Below are positions 47,230 through 57,300 of a DNA stretch of 64,000 nt, piece by piece. A program made the translations under genes and the position numbers. The first letter of the stretch is position 1, and every line of letters begins with the position of its first letter. Origin of the DNA: Apostichopus japonicus (taxonomy: Eukaryota; Echinodermata; Holothuroidea; Aspidochirotida; Stichopodidae). Location: contig NC_092566.1 in the NCBI RefSeq assembly GCF_037975245.1, positions 13,141,001 through 13,205,000 on the forward strand, given 5' to 3'. The notes under the pieces were generated by a model, which did no database searches, was not told the DNA's origin, and saw only the letters and a list, made by a program, of their open reading frames with translations.

Positions 47230-47427
47230 ATGGAAATAACGTTGATCAAGGATATTCGTTTTGCAGTGCATCTGGTATTATACTTTGCGTCCTCTAGGAT
47301 CAGTTGCGCCCAAGGTTTGTATTATATTGTTATTTTTAATAATCATTTGTTTAACCTTGCGCGAAGTTTTAAGAAACTTGATAGTTCGCCGACATGGCCA
47401 ACACTAAAAAGCCTCATTGAATTGATG
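47230..47427 (+). CDS. Signal-peptide-like frame (alternative start or uORF)
   Basis: ATG at 47230 has G at -3 and G at +4. The first 28 residues read MEITLIKDIRFAVHLVLYF then ASSRISCAQ: a charged n-region, a hydrophobic core and a Ser-Cys-Ala cleavage-like site. Using the GTTTGT donor at 47315 would give a signal-peptide exon ending in phase 1, a common layout for secreted or receptor proteins. Read through, the frame continues to a stop at 47428, just 3 bp before the next ATG, and would then be an upstream ORF. I cannot decide between the two. Confidence 0.25.
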
Positions 47428-47432
47428 TAGCC

Positions 47433-47460
47433 ATGGGCTACTCTCACGGCGCACACTATG
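47433..47460 (+). CDS. Candidate N-terminal coding piece of an unknown gene
   Basis: ATG in GCCATGG context, reading MGYSHGAHY and then one base before the GTAAGT donor (phase 1). The strong start context and consensus donor are the evidence; nine residues do not allow any family call. Confidence 0.3.
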
Positions 47461-50027
47461 GTAAGTATAGGCAGTCATTACAGTAACTATTGCTTAGGCT
47501 AGAATATCTGCTTTGTTAACCAAAATTAGGGTCCATGCCTGCTAAAGTTTTGTCAGATGGGACCTAAATTTAAAGTTAGTTGATAATTATAGTGCAGATA
47601 GGATCCAATATGTAAGAGCTGTGTTTACATATTTTCAGGTAGTTAGCTAAGTTAATGAATCTTGCCCGAAGAAAGTTTTGTCGGGAATCGTACTGTTAAT
47701 GTTTTTTATTGTATTGTCAACTACTAGTACTAACTTGTAAGTTTTACTAATTTTACATTTTACTAAATATCAAGGAGAACCAATAATAAGCTATGCCCTC
47801 CATTTTAGATCAACTTTATGAACAAAGTAGTTATTATTAAAGTCACTTAGTGTTCCTATTAAGCCTGGGTTGGGGACCTAGGCCTAGTTCAATTGGTACC
47901 CCACTACACTCACAGAGGATGTCACTTGAATCAGTCTATTAATAGTATTATGATGCACTTCTGGCAAAAATTTAATGTACGTGCTGTACTTAAGGAAGGA
48001 TGGATCAAGTGCCAGGCAACTAGCAAACAATTTAGAAAAACCGTGGCTTCCCTTTTAGACTAGGCTAGGCAAAACTTTTTAGGAAAATCACTCGTTGATA
48101 AATTGCTTTTGAGAACGACTCAACATAGATCTTTTTGCAGCAGTTTTTTTGAAAAATATTCCAAATTTACTTAGCTCTGTGGCTCAACTGGCTATGTTAA
48201 AACTGAGCAGGTGGAATTTTCATGTATTTCATATATTGGAATTCATACAGGATTTGATTTAAAATTATTTTTTTAAGTCCAAAGTTAGATAGCTCCCTAG
48301 CCTGTAGGCTCTGTTGGCTACGTTAGCAGATTTAGCAGATTGCCCTCTCTCAATCTGACATTGACAAGCTTTCCATTGCATGCCGACTGGAGCCGTCTAA
48401 CCAGCTATGCCGATAAGTTTTCTAGTTGAATTGTATTCTGCAATTGTGTGGAAATTGTAATATTTGTAACTTATATATGATCATGCAAGTGAATTTCAAG
48501 TGCATTCCATTCTTATTAATTATGAACTTTACCATAATAGTAAGCTGCCACTATTAGCACACTAGCATCACTTGCAAGGAATTGCTACAATTTCATCTAT
48601 ATTTTCTAATTTGTTAAATATAGATGTGTTGCTATTATTAAGACATTGCAATCACTTCTGTTTCAAAGTAACTCTTAATGTTTATAGAGAGTATTTTGAA
48701 TCTCAATACTTTTTTCACATTGTTGAAAAAAGTTGTTGCCTCAGATCTGCTTCCACAAGTATAAATGGTAATGTAGGGTTATTTGCCAAAAAAGTACCAG
48801 TAACAGTTTGTCAACAACCACTGGAAAGCTATTTTGAGAATCTATCCACCATGGTCACTCATAACAGACTTACAAGGATTCTAATGCTACATCGATTGGG
48901 GTGCGACCCAAAAATTGTGTAGCTGGACCGTAAAATTGATCTACAGCTGGAAGAGTTTGCCAATGGAGAGCGATAAAGTTAACTTTATTCACCATCATTT
49001 ACACATCACAGTTCACGCTAGCTATCCCATATGTTTTGTTGAGCTAATTTTCATGGACGCGAACTTGACTAAAGATTTGCACACAGCTGCTGTTTATGTT
49101 TCTACTTTTGCTTGGTATTTGTCTTTAACGAATCATTCCATTGAATTAACTTAGCAAGAATCATTAACATACAACTTACACTTGTAAGTAATATTTTTGT
49201 CACTGCATTCCTATGTGACTGTATATATATACATATATTAACATTCAGACAAAAGATTAAATTTGAAAGTTAATTTTTAACCCAGCCAAGGACAAAGTGT
49301 GTTACTTCCACAAGATTTTGATAAGTACTGTGCAAGTGTGTGACATTTGTCAGTGTCAAATTTCCAATTGAGTTTTCTGTAATTCAGAGCAGATGTAGAC
49401 CAACCAATGTAGTAACATTGGGAACCGGTATTATTAGTTTGGAAGTGTACAGGTATAATGAACAACACTGTACTAATGTAACTTTTAAATTTTAATATTA
49501 AAGCAGTGATAGCATAATTGCAGAGACTAGTTCACTGATACAATTGCAGCTGAAACAAAACCTCTGATACAAGTTTCAAGGAGACCTTTTAGACATTATG
49601 TGCTGTATTACAATGCACAATTTGGCATGAACAAAACATTAGAATAGGGATTACATGTTGCCATGATGTGTCTGCATGATTTATACATCAGGCTAGTAAA
49701 TTTGTTTGAAAGTCCCACATCCTGGGCTAAAACTGGCTAGTGAGTTGTATACACAAAGCTGCTTGGATTGATTATGCCCATAATAAATATAAATTTGCCA
49801 ATCCGCCTTTGGGGGATCCAGATTCACTAGTAACATGATTTGCACAGTCTCTTGTTATACACTAATGGATGTTTAAATTGAACAGTGTTGTTTTAAGAGT
49901 TGCTAAAATAAGGAATCTTTAAAGCAATCGTTGAAAATTTCACCCAAATATATCGCAACAGTACCTATAGATGCGACTAACCATAAATGTAAATGTTTGG
50001 AATAAATGTTTTTTCTTTTTTTTCTAG
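47461..50027. other. Putative first-intron sequence
   Basis: AT-rich, without tandem arrays or hAT ends. A 116-codon frame at 48572-48922 followed by a shifted frame at 48915-49154 is the most coding-like stretch (PVTVCQQPLESYFENLSTM, then CSWTVKLIYSWKSLP). It lacks clear splice sites and is not recognised; it could be a decayed coding relic. Confidence 0.3.
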
Positions 50028-50118
50028 GGTTTGTTTGAATGATTCAGAGAAACTTTTTCAGGTTATCCCACCTAAAGGAACTTTTCCTGAAGTCCTAAAT
50101 GATACATCTCATTTGCAG
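50028..50118 (+). CDS. Weak candidate internal exon, 91 bp
   Basis: Preceded by a strong polypyrimidine tract and AG (TTTTTTCTTTTTTTTCTAG). One frame is open to a CAG|GTTTAA donor-like site: VCLNDSEKLFQVIPPKGTF, then PEVLNDTSHLQ. It would be entered in phase 2 and left in phase 0, which does not fit either candidate upstream exon directly (both end in phase 1). A 30-codon open frame can occur by chance in AT-rich DNA. Confidence 0.22.
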
Positions 50119-50921
50119 GTTTAACTACAGGAAATAACTTCACATATGTAATTGTATATCAGCTTGAGGTTTTAGCACATGTCTTCCCAGATGCAAAAAA
50201 AAAATTCCCAACTAATTAAAGCGAGTCTAACATATGCTATACGATCAAACTGTTTCTGTTAAGTACATTGAAGGTGAAAACTTTAAGGCACTTTTATGGA
50301 TTTTTTTTCTGTGAATTTTCGATAATTTTGAATTTGTGAAAAATAATACTTAAATAAATAAAAGAGGGACTTTGTATTTTAGAATGAAGTGACATGATTA
50401 TCTTATTAAGTACTAATTAATGTTCATTTAATGAAGAAATCAAGAAGTGTGTACAGTTGTTAAATTTCCACCTTAACTCAAATACTCAGAACGTTTGGCA
50501 AGATTGCTCTAAGTGGTTGACCAAGTGCAAACAGTTGCTCAACAGCTGGGCAATGTTTTTAATGGAAACTTTACAAGACCAAGTTAGTAATTAAAGAAAC
50601 ACTCATTTATGTTTGTCTCCCAACTGCGCCGTTTCTCGAAGCAAATTCAGTTTTCATCAAATCCTCAGCAGACTTGAAAGGGTTATTTGTACATTCATGG
50701 CCAGTAGAACAACATGTGTAGCCCTTGGTAAATTAACTTCCCGAAGTAAATTTATGGTGAACAGATCATCATTGTATGTCTGTCCAACCACATATGTTGT
50801 GTTAATGTTGCCATGTGTTATCGTAAAGATGTAACCTTCAAGAGTAATAATACAAATTCTTACATTTTGAAAATGAAAAACACTTGTTTGCAAGCGTTAA
50901 GTAAGAGATATTTTCTTTTAG

Positions 50922-51115
50922 ACTTCCCTGAAACAGGAAGTTCCCCAACCAGGCTCATGTGTTTCTCCAACCGTGGAGCTACAGTGAATATTTATCCCAC
51001 ATGGGCTGCCTCTGGCCACAGAGTTGTTTTATATTCCTTGAATGACCATTTAACTATTTTCACATGTCCTAGATCAGAATCGCCCAATGTTACCTTTACT
51101 CCTTTAAGCAAATAA
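50922..51115 (+). CDS. Weak candidate terminal exon with AATAAA at its stop
   Basis: A 3' splice site tract (GATATTTTCTTTTAG) leads into a frame reading DFPETGSSPTRLMCFSNRG, ATVNIYPTWAASGHRVV, LYSLNDHLTIF and on to TAA at 51113-51115, which overlaps AATAAA (51111-51116). The Cys-x13-Trp spacing followed by a HLTIF motif is faintly immunoglobulin-like, but the second Cys is not in a standard place. The opposite strand is also partly open, so direction is uncertain. It may be a coding relic. Confidence 0.15.
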
Positions 51116-51638
51116 ACACAGCGTGAATCTTAGTCCTGGGGGACTTAGGCCTCTACCTCTGTGAGATGTAAGAAACTAGTGGATGTAAAATCTGACCTGG
51201 GTTTGCACTTTTGTTCCTCTGTGTGATAGAATTTACAGAGACTTGTTAGAAGTAATTAGTATAGGTTGAAAAAGATGAAGCAAAGCAACAGACAATTTCA
51301 TAGTTCACAGATTAAAATATGAAAATCAATTACTTTTTGCCTTGGTTACAGCAAATATGTAAATTGATCTGTGATGATACAGTGGGTATAGTGTTTACGA
51401 GACACTTGTGTAGTTTCGAAAGTTGTGTGACTAACAGTAACAGTACTATATCATAGATCAGGGAGGTGTGACAATTATTCAGCTTGGTAATTAATCCTTT
51501 CTAGTATACATGTTATGTGCGATTGGTACATTCTGAATACAAGAAGTGCCTGTGTTGCTAAATAGTACTTTTTTGACAAGATTTGGAAGGTAAATTCATG
51601 TTTTGTAATTTTGTAAAACTACCCAGACAGGGATTTTT

Positions 51639-51668
51639 GGTTCCTTGCTTTTTGCAAAGCAAGGAACC
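51639..51668. repeat. Perfect 13-bp-arm hairpin at the left edge of the AGGTCA array
   Basis: GGTTCCTTGCTTT pairs exactly with AAAGCAAGGAACC around a TTGC loop. The right edge of the array carries a single arm, AAGCAAGGAACC at 54361-54372. I remember similar GGTTCCTTGC...GCAAGGAACC phrases from repeats of marine deuterostomes. Confidence 0.9.
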
Positions 51669-54394
51669 TATGCATTCAACTTGGCGTGTGTGTGTGTGTG
51701 TGTGTGTATGTGACGCTTGGCTTGTGTACACGATATCTCAATAAGGAAAAGATGTATCATGATCAAATTTGGTGGGTGGATAGCACATAGTAAGAGGAAG
51801 ATCCCTATTGTTTTTGGTGCCCACAAAGGTCACCAAAGGTCAGTTGTGGTCCAAAAACCCAAAATATTAAAACTGCAATAACTCCCGGTGCCAATGTGTG
51901 ACAAGGTTTATATTTTGGGACAAGTTGTGAACTGGTTAGGGGAACATTTTGAAATTTAACGGTAATGTGATCGAAGGTCAACAAAGGTCAATTAATGATA
52001 AAAAACTAGTATTTTTGCGATAACTTGAGAACAAAATGTCCGTTAGGGCTGGAAGTTGCTTCAATGTAATCCAATTGTCGACTCGCATCTGGGTGACCCT
52101 TGACCTCAATTTGACCTCTGGTGACCTTTACGTGTTTTGGGGGATTTTTACAGTTTTGATGCTATTTTCAGATGTCAAAGGTACCTTCTGATCATAAATG
52201 TCAATAGGTTGACCCCGTGTGACCTTTATGTGCGAAGTTATACGAGGTCAAAGTTATTTTTCAGACATTTAAATGCAATAACTCCCACTTCCAAGGTGTG
52301 AAATGGTTGATATTTTTGGACAAGTTGCAAATGGTATAGGGGAATATTTTCAAACTTAACGGTCATGTGATCCGAGGTCACCAAAGGTCAATTAAAGTTA
52401 AAAAACTAGTATTTTTGGGGGAGAAAATGGGCAAAGAAAAAATGTTTGAATTTGTATAGTTTGATGCTCTATTTAGGTCTCATCGATCAAAAATGTCAAA
52501 AAGTTGACCCAAGGTGACCTTTGTATGTTAAGTTATATGAGGTCAAAGTTAATTTTCAGACATTTAGTGTAATAACTCCCAGTGCCAAGGTATTACACGG
52601 TTGATATTTTGGGACAAGTTGCAAATGGTATAGGGGAATATTTTCAAACTTAACGGTCATGTGATCCGAGGTCACCAAAGGTCAATTAATGATAAAAAAC
52701 TAGTATTTTTGCAATAACTTGAGAACGAAATGTCCGTTAGGGTTGGGAGTTGCTTCAATGTTATCCAATTGTCGACTCGCATCTGGGTGACCCTTGACCT
52801 CAATTTGACCTCTGGTGACCTTTACGTGTTTTGGGGGATTTTTACAGTTTTGATGCCATTTTCAGATGTCAAAGGTACCTTCTGATCATAAATGTCAATA
52901 GGTTGACCCCGTGTGACCTTTATGTGCGAAGTTATACGAGGTCAAAGTTATTTTTCAGACATTTAATGCAATAACTCCCACTTCCAAGGTGTGACATGGT
53001 TGATATTATTGGACAAGTTGCAAATGGTATAGGGGAATATTTTCAAACTTAACGGTCATGTGATCCGAGGTCACCAAAGGTTAATTAAAGTTAAAAAACT
53101 AGTATTTTGGGGGGAGAAAATGGGCAAAGAAAAAATGTTTGAATTTGTATAGTTTGATGCTCTATTTAGGTCTCATCGATCAAAAATGTCAAAAAGTTGA
53201 CCCAAGGTGACCTTTGTATGTTAAGTCATATGAGGTCAAAGTTAATTTTCAGACATTTAGTGTAATAACTCCCAGTGCCAAGGTATTACACGGTTGATAT
53301 TTTGGGACAAGTTGCAAATGGTATAGGGGAATATTTTCAAACTTAACGGTCATGTGATCCGAGGTCACCAAAGGTCAATTAATGATAAAAAACTAGTATT
53401 TTTGCAATAACTTGAGAACAAATTGTCCGTTAGGGTTGGGAGTTGCTTCAATGTAATCCAGTTGTCGACCCGCAACTAGGTGACCCTTGACCTAAATTTG
53501 ACCTCTGGTGACCTTTTCGTGTTTTGTGGATTTTTACAGTTTCGATGCTCATTTCCGATGTTAAAGGTACCTTCTGATCATAAATGTCAATGGGTTGACA
53601 ATGGGGTGCGAAGTTATACGAGGTCAAAGTTAATTTTCAGACATTTAGTTGACCCCTGTGTGACCTTCGTTTGCGAAGTTATACGAGGTCAAAGTTAATT
53701 TTCAAACATTTAATGCAATAACTCCCAGTGCCAAGGTGTGACAAGGTTGATACTTGATATTTTTGGACAAGTTGTAAATGATATAGGGGAATATTTTCAA
53801 ACTTAGCGGTCATGTAATCCAAGGTCACCAAAGGTCAGCTAATGTTAAAAAACTAGTATTTTGGGTGGAGAAAATGGGCAAAAAAAAAATGTTTGAATTT
53901 TTACAGTTTTGATGCTCTATTTAGGTCTAACCGATCAAAAATGTCAAATGGATGACCTCCCGGTGACCTTTCTGTGTGAAGTTATGTATACAAGTTCAAA
54001 GTTAATTTTTAGACATTTAATGCACATAAATCCCAATGCCAAGGTGTGACACGGTTGATATTTTGGGACAAGTTGGGAATGGGGTGGTGGAACATTGTCA
54101 AACTTAAAGGTCATGTCATCTGAGGTCACCAATGTTATCATATCTGTTGACCCGCTTGTACGGACCTTATAGTTCTTACATTTTCGACGCCATATTTAGA
54201 TCTCAAAAGTGCCTTTTGATAAAAAATCTGATCACATTTTGTGATCACAAAAGTGTTGGCTATAGTGTTGGTTACTTTATGGGTACATGTAGGACCACAA
54301 TTCTTGGACTATTTGAGCCCAATCTTGCTTGATAATATTATGTGTATTGTCATGTACCCCAAGCAAGGAACCACAGTGCCATTGGGCTCTTGTT
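51639..54394. repeat. 2.75-kb AGGTCA-rich repeat array, higher-order unit about 694 bp
   Basis: After the hairpin and a (TG)n stretch (51685-51710), the phrases ATAACTCCCAGTGCCAAGG, GGGACAAGTTG, TTCAAACTTAACGGTCATG and GAGGTCACCAAAGGTCAAT recur. Equivalent points lie at 52018, 52712 and 53405 (spacing 694 and 693), so there are about three long units, each made of two related subunits of about 295 and 400 bp. The first two are nearly identical; the last is degenerate. I count by eye about 11 AGGTCA or TGACCT half-sites per long unit. Not coding; frames are short. Confidence 0.9.
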
Positions 54395-57300
54395 AGAAGT
54401 ACTTTATAACAGAAGTTACAAAGTTTTGACAAGGAACAATACATGCAGTATTGTACATGCATTCATTGGGATTTTTCAATTAATATGTCATGAAATACAC
54501 TGGTAAAATTATTATTACAACATCGATAAACTTGGTTGTTCCAGGAGAAATTTAAATATCTTTCTAACTAGTTTGACTAAACCCTGTCAAGCTGTTTGCA
54601 AAATATGGTATTCAATCGATCGTTTGATATTAAGAACCCTCCTATATTCTCTATTTCAAAGTAAAGATAAGTGAGTTCTGTACAATTCACAAAACTTTTT
54701 CAAACTTTTTGTCAACGTTTTATCATCCAGACCTATTTGCAAAAGTCAAAGATCTACAAATCACACGGTCCACGCCGTGGGTTAAATTGGTTATTCACAC
54801 ATGAAATTTTCAGACTTTTGAACATGCATCCTTGTTGTGATGTTTTGATAATTCAAGTCTTTAACGACATGAAAATATGAATATCAAATCAACAAGCTGC
54901 CTCAAGCGTCCGTTGGTGATTTTCCCATTTCAACAGTGGTAATGCTGAAAATCTTGCCATATTTATACCTTGATGGTTGTTTTACGCAATTGAAGCTACG
55001 AGTCAGTTCTTCTTATACTGATTTGCTGATCATTATTTTGTCACCCGGACAATTTTTTTGATAAATATTAAATCTGATGTAAAAGCGATTTAGCGAATTT
55101 CAAAGTTTCAATGTGACTGTCATGATGTGTGTGTCATATAGTCATGTGATTTTGGTATCAAAAAAGCATCTGAAGAATTGATCAAAATCAACTGTTGAAT
55201 GTTACATTAATGTGAACAGCATTGCTAGCTCTCCAGCAGATGAAAGCGAGTCATTGCGTTAGACTGTCTTGAGGTTCTTAAATTTGTCGAAACTGTTCAA
55301 TTGTCAAAAGAACTTTCTATAAACTTAAAGACCTTGTTCAAGATCCCCGAACACTCATATTATTTTGCTGTTTGTTTATATAGAGAAAGTGATGGTAGTA
55401 GAAACTGTAAAGATCAAAGCAAGCCCTCCTCATAGATGCCATCGGTGTTGTTGTTCTAGTTCAGTTTTAATTATAGGGTTTTGTCTCCGAGGAACTGAAG
55501 CTATCTTGAAGTCTGCTGGCATCTACAATTCACAGATAGGGTTTAATGGCATTCAGTCGAGATATTGAGATGGCTTGTAGACTTCCACATCAATTAATGT
55601 CCTTGGTGTGCTAACTGAAATGAGACTAGTCAAACTATTTTATCTCCTCTGTGATATGATTGCTATTCTTTGTTTGTGATATGGAAACAAGCTGTGTTAG
55701 TTGGCGATCTCTGGGCATTTCAAGAATCTTGCTTTTGTGGTTGGGGTCATTAACAGCTTTTATCCTCTTATCCATGTGATTAGGGATTGATGATAAACAG
55801 ATGATGCTAGCCTCAGTGTTATGTGTGAAGTTCTAAGTGTGACTACTAGTGTCAAGATACTTGGCAAGTTGGAAACTCAAACTAAATCTAAAGCAAACTG
55901 AATTTGTATTCATGGCAATATGTTGAAAACTAATAGTTTTAGATGCAGTAATGCTTTATCACATACGCTAAGAATTTTAATGTTAGGGTACATTACTTCA
56001 CTCTTGGGAAAGTGGGTTAATGTGGAATTAATTGTTATTGCCAGGGACTAAGGAATGTTTGTACATTTATATTACATACCATGCTGGACCAAGCACGGTG
56101 TACATTAAACATCTAACTCAGCATAAACATTAGGATTAATTTGTGACTTGATGTAAGTACAGTGTAGGGTTATTTATTTGAAAAAAGTTGACACAGAAAA
56201 TTTAAAGAAACATTTGAGTAATTACAGGTTAGTTACTCTTAATTACCCACTGAAAATGTCAATGAGTTGAGTAACATAGGAAGTAGGAAATAAGAAAGTC
56301 ACAGCAGTTTAGTTTTAATGTTTCTTTAGAGCATTATCAGTTATCATCCTAGTTATCCTTAATGGGTAGGTAATGCCAATCTTCCACACAATTCTTTGTG
56401 CAAGAAGGTTTGGCTATCTACATTTGCTATAAAACAGGGCCCTGTTTACTCAAAAAAAAAAAAAAATCTGAAGGTTACTGAACATCTGTTTTGAGATTAA
56501 GGGCAGCAAAACTAGGCAGTATAATAATATCCATGTGATTATGTTTTGCAGGAGATGATGTAAGCAAACAAGTAAGCATAATCTATCATTAGTGTTAATG
56601 AGCATTGGCCTTGGGGATATTGTTGTGATGGTTCAAAACTGTGGGTAAAAAGCAAAAACTCAAAATAAGTTTGTTTTGAATCAGATGTCATTTCCTGGGA
56701 AATAAAACAACACAAAATTGCGAAGGGAGATGAATGTTATGACCAGATGCCAGTCAGGACTGAGGAAGTGACAAATTAATATTATTCAGATTTAAATTTG
56801 TTTACATTATTTACATTTTATGATAGTGCTCAGCAACTTGGAATACTCTTTGGTACAAGTTTATGCGGCCTTGGATATATTGACAAGACCTGCTGGTTCT
56901 GATAAGGTGTTGTAAATTGCCTTGGAGCTTTCATTCATTCTAGGTGGATTGTCCAGCATACATGAACACAGTATGCATTGCATTAGGCATTCTATTTGGT
57001 TTGTCCATCATACATGAACACATTAGGCATGTTACACTCAAACTGTTGTCAAAATTTTACCATAATATTCACAACATTGCAAGTCTCAGCATGGGAAATA
57101 ATTGTACAAATACTGTACCCCCCATCTGATCCATTGGCAAAAAATGCCAAGTACAATAACTATAAAACCTTTTCTAAGCTGTCATAGAGTTAATTATCAC
57201 ACCTAAGGTGATCATGACCAAAGAGTCAATTTAACCAAAATTTTTGAGCAAACATTTTAATAGCGGTAGGAACTTGTAATTGATGGAACGCTTGTAGTGA

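Larger units (their letters stand above)
46978..47460 (+). other. Candidate 5' exon with start codon, 483 bp
   Basis: The left boundary is a strong 3' splice site (TTTCTGTGTTCTCTTTGAATTTTCAG, AG at 46976-46977). The right boundary is the consensus donor ATG|GTAAGTAT at 47461. The exon is less AT-rich than its surroundings. It holds short upstream frames, a 66-codon frame starting at 47230 with a signal-peptide look, and finally an ATG at 47433 in an ideal context (GCCATGG). If real, this is the translation-start exon of a plus-strand gene whose next exons are far downstream or outside the window. An alternative weaker donor (CAAG|GTTTGT at 47315) would end the exon inside the signal-peptide frame. 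Confidence 0.4.

Noticed and set aside
50613-50893. Coding region on either strand (73 codons plus, 78 codons minus)
   Set aside because: Both strands are open and look half-plausible; no splice signals decide, so neither is annotated.
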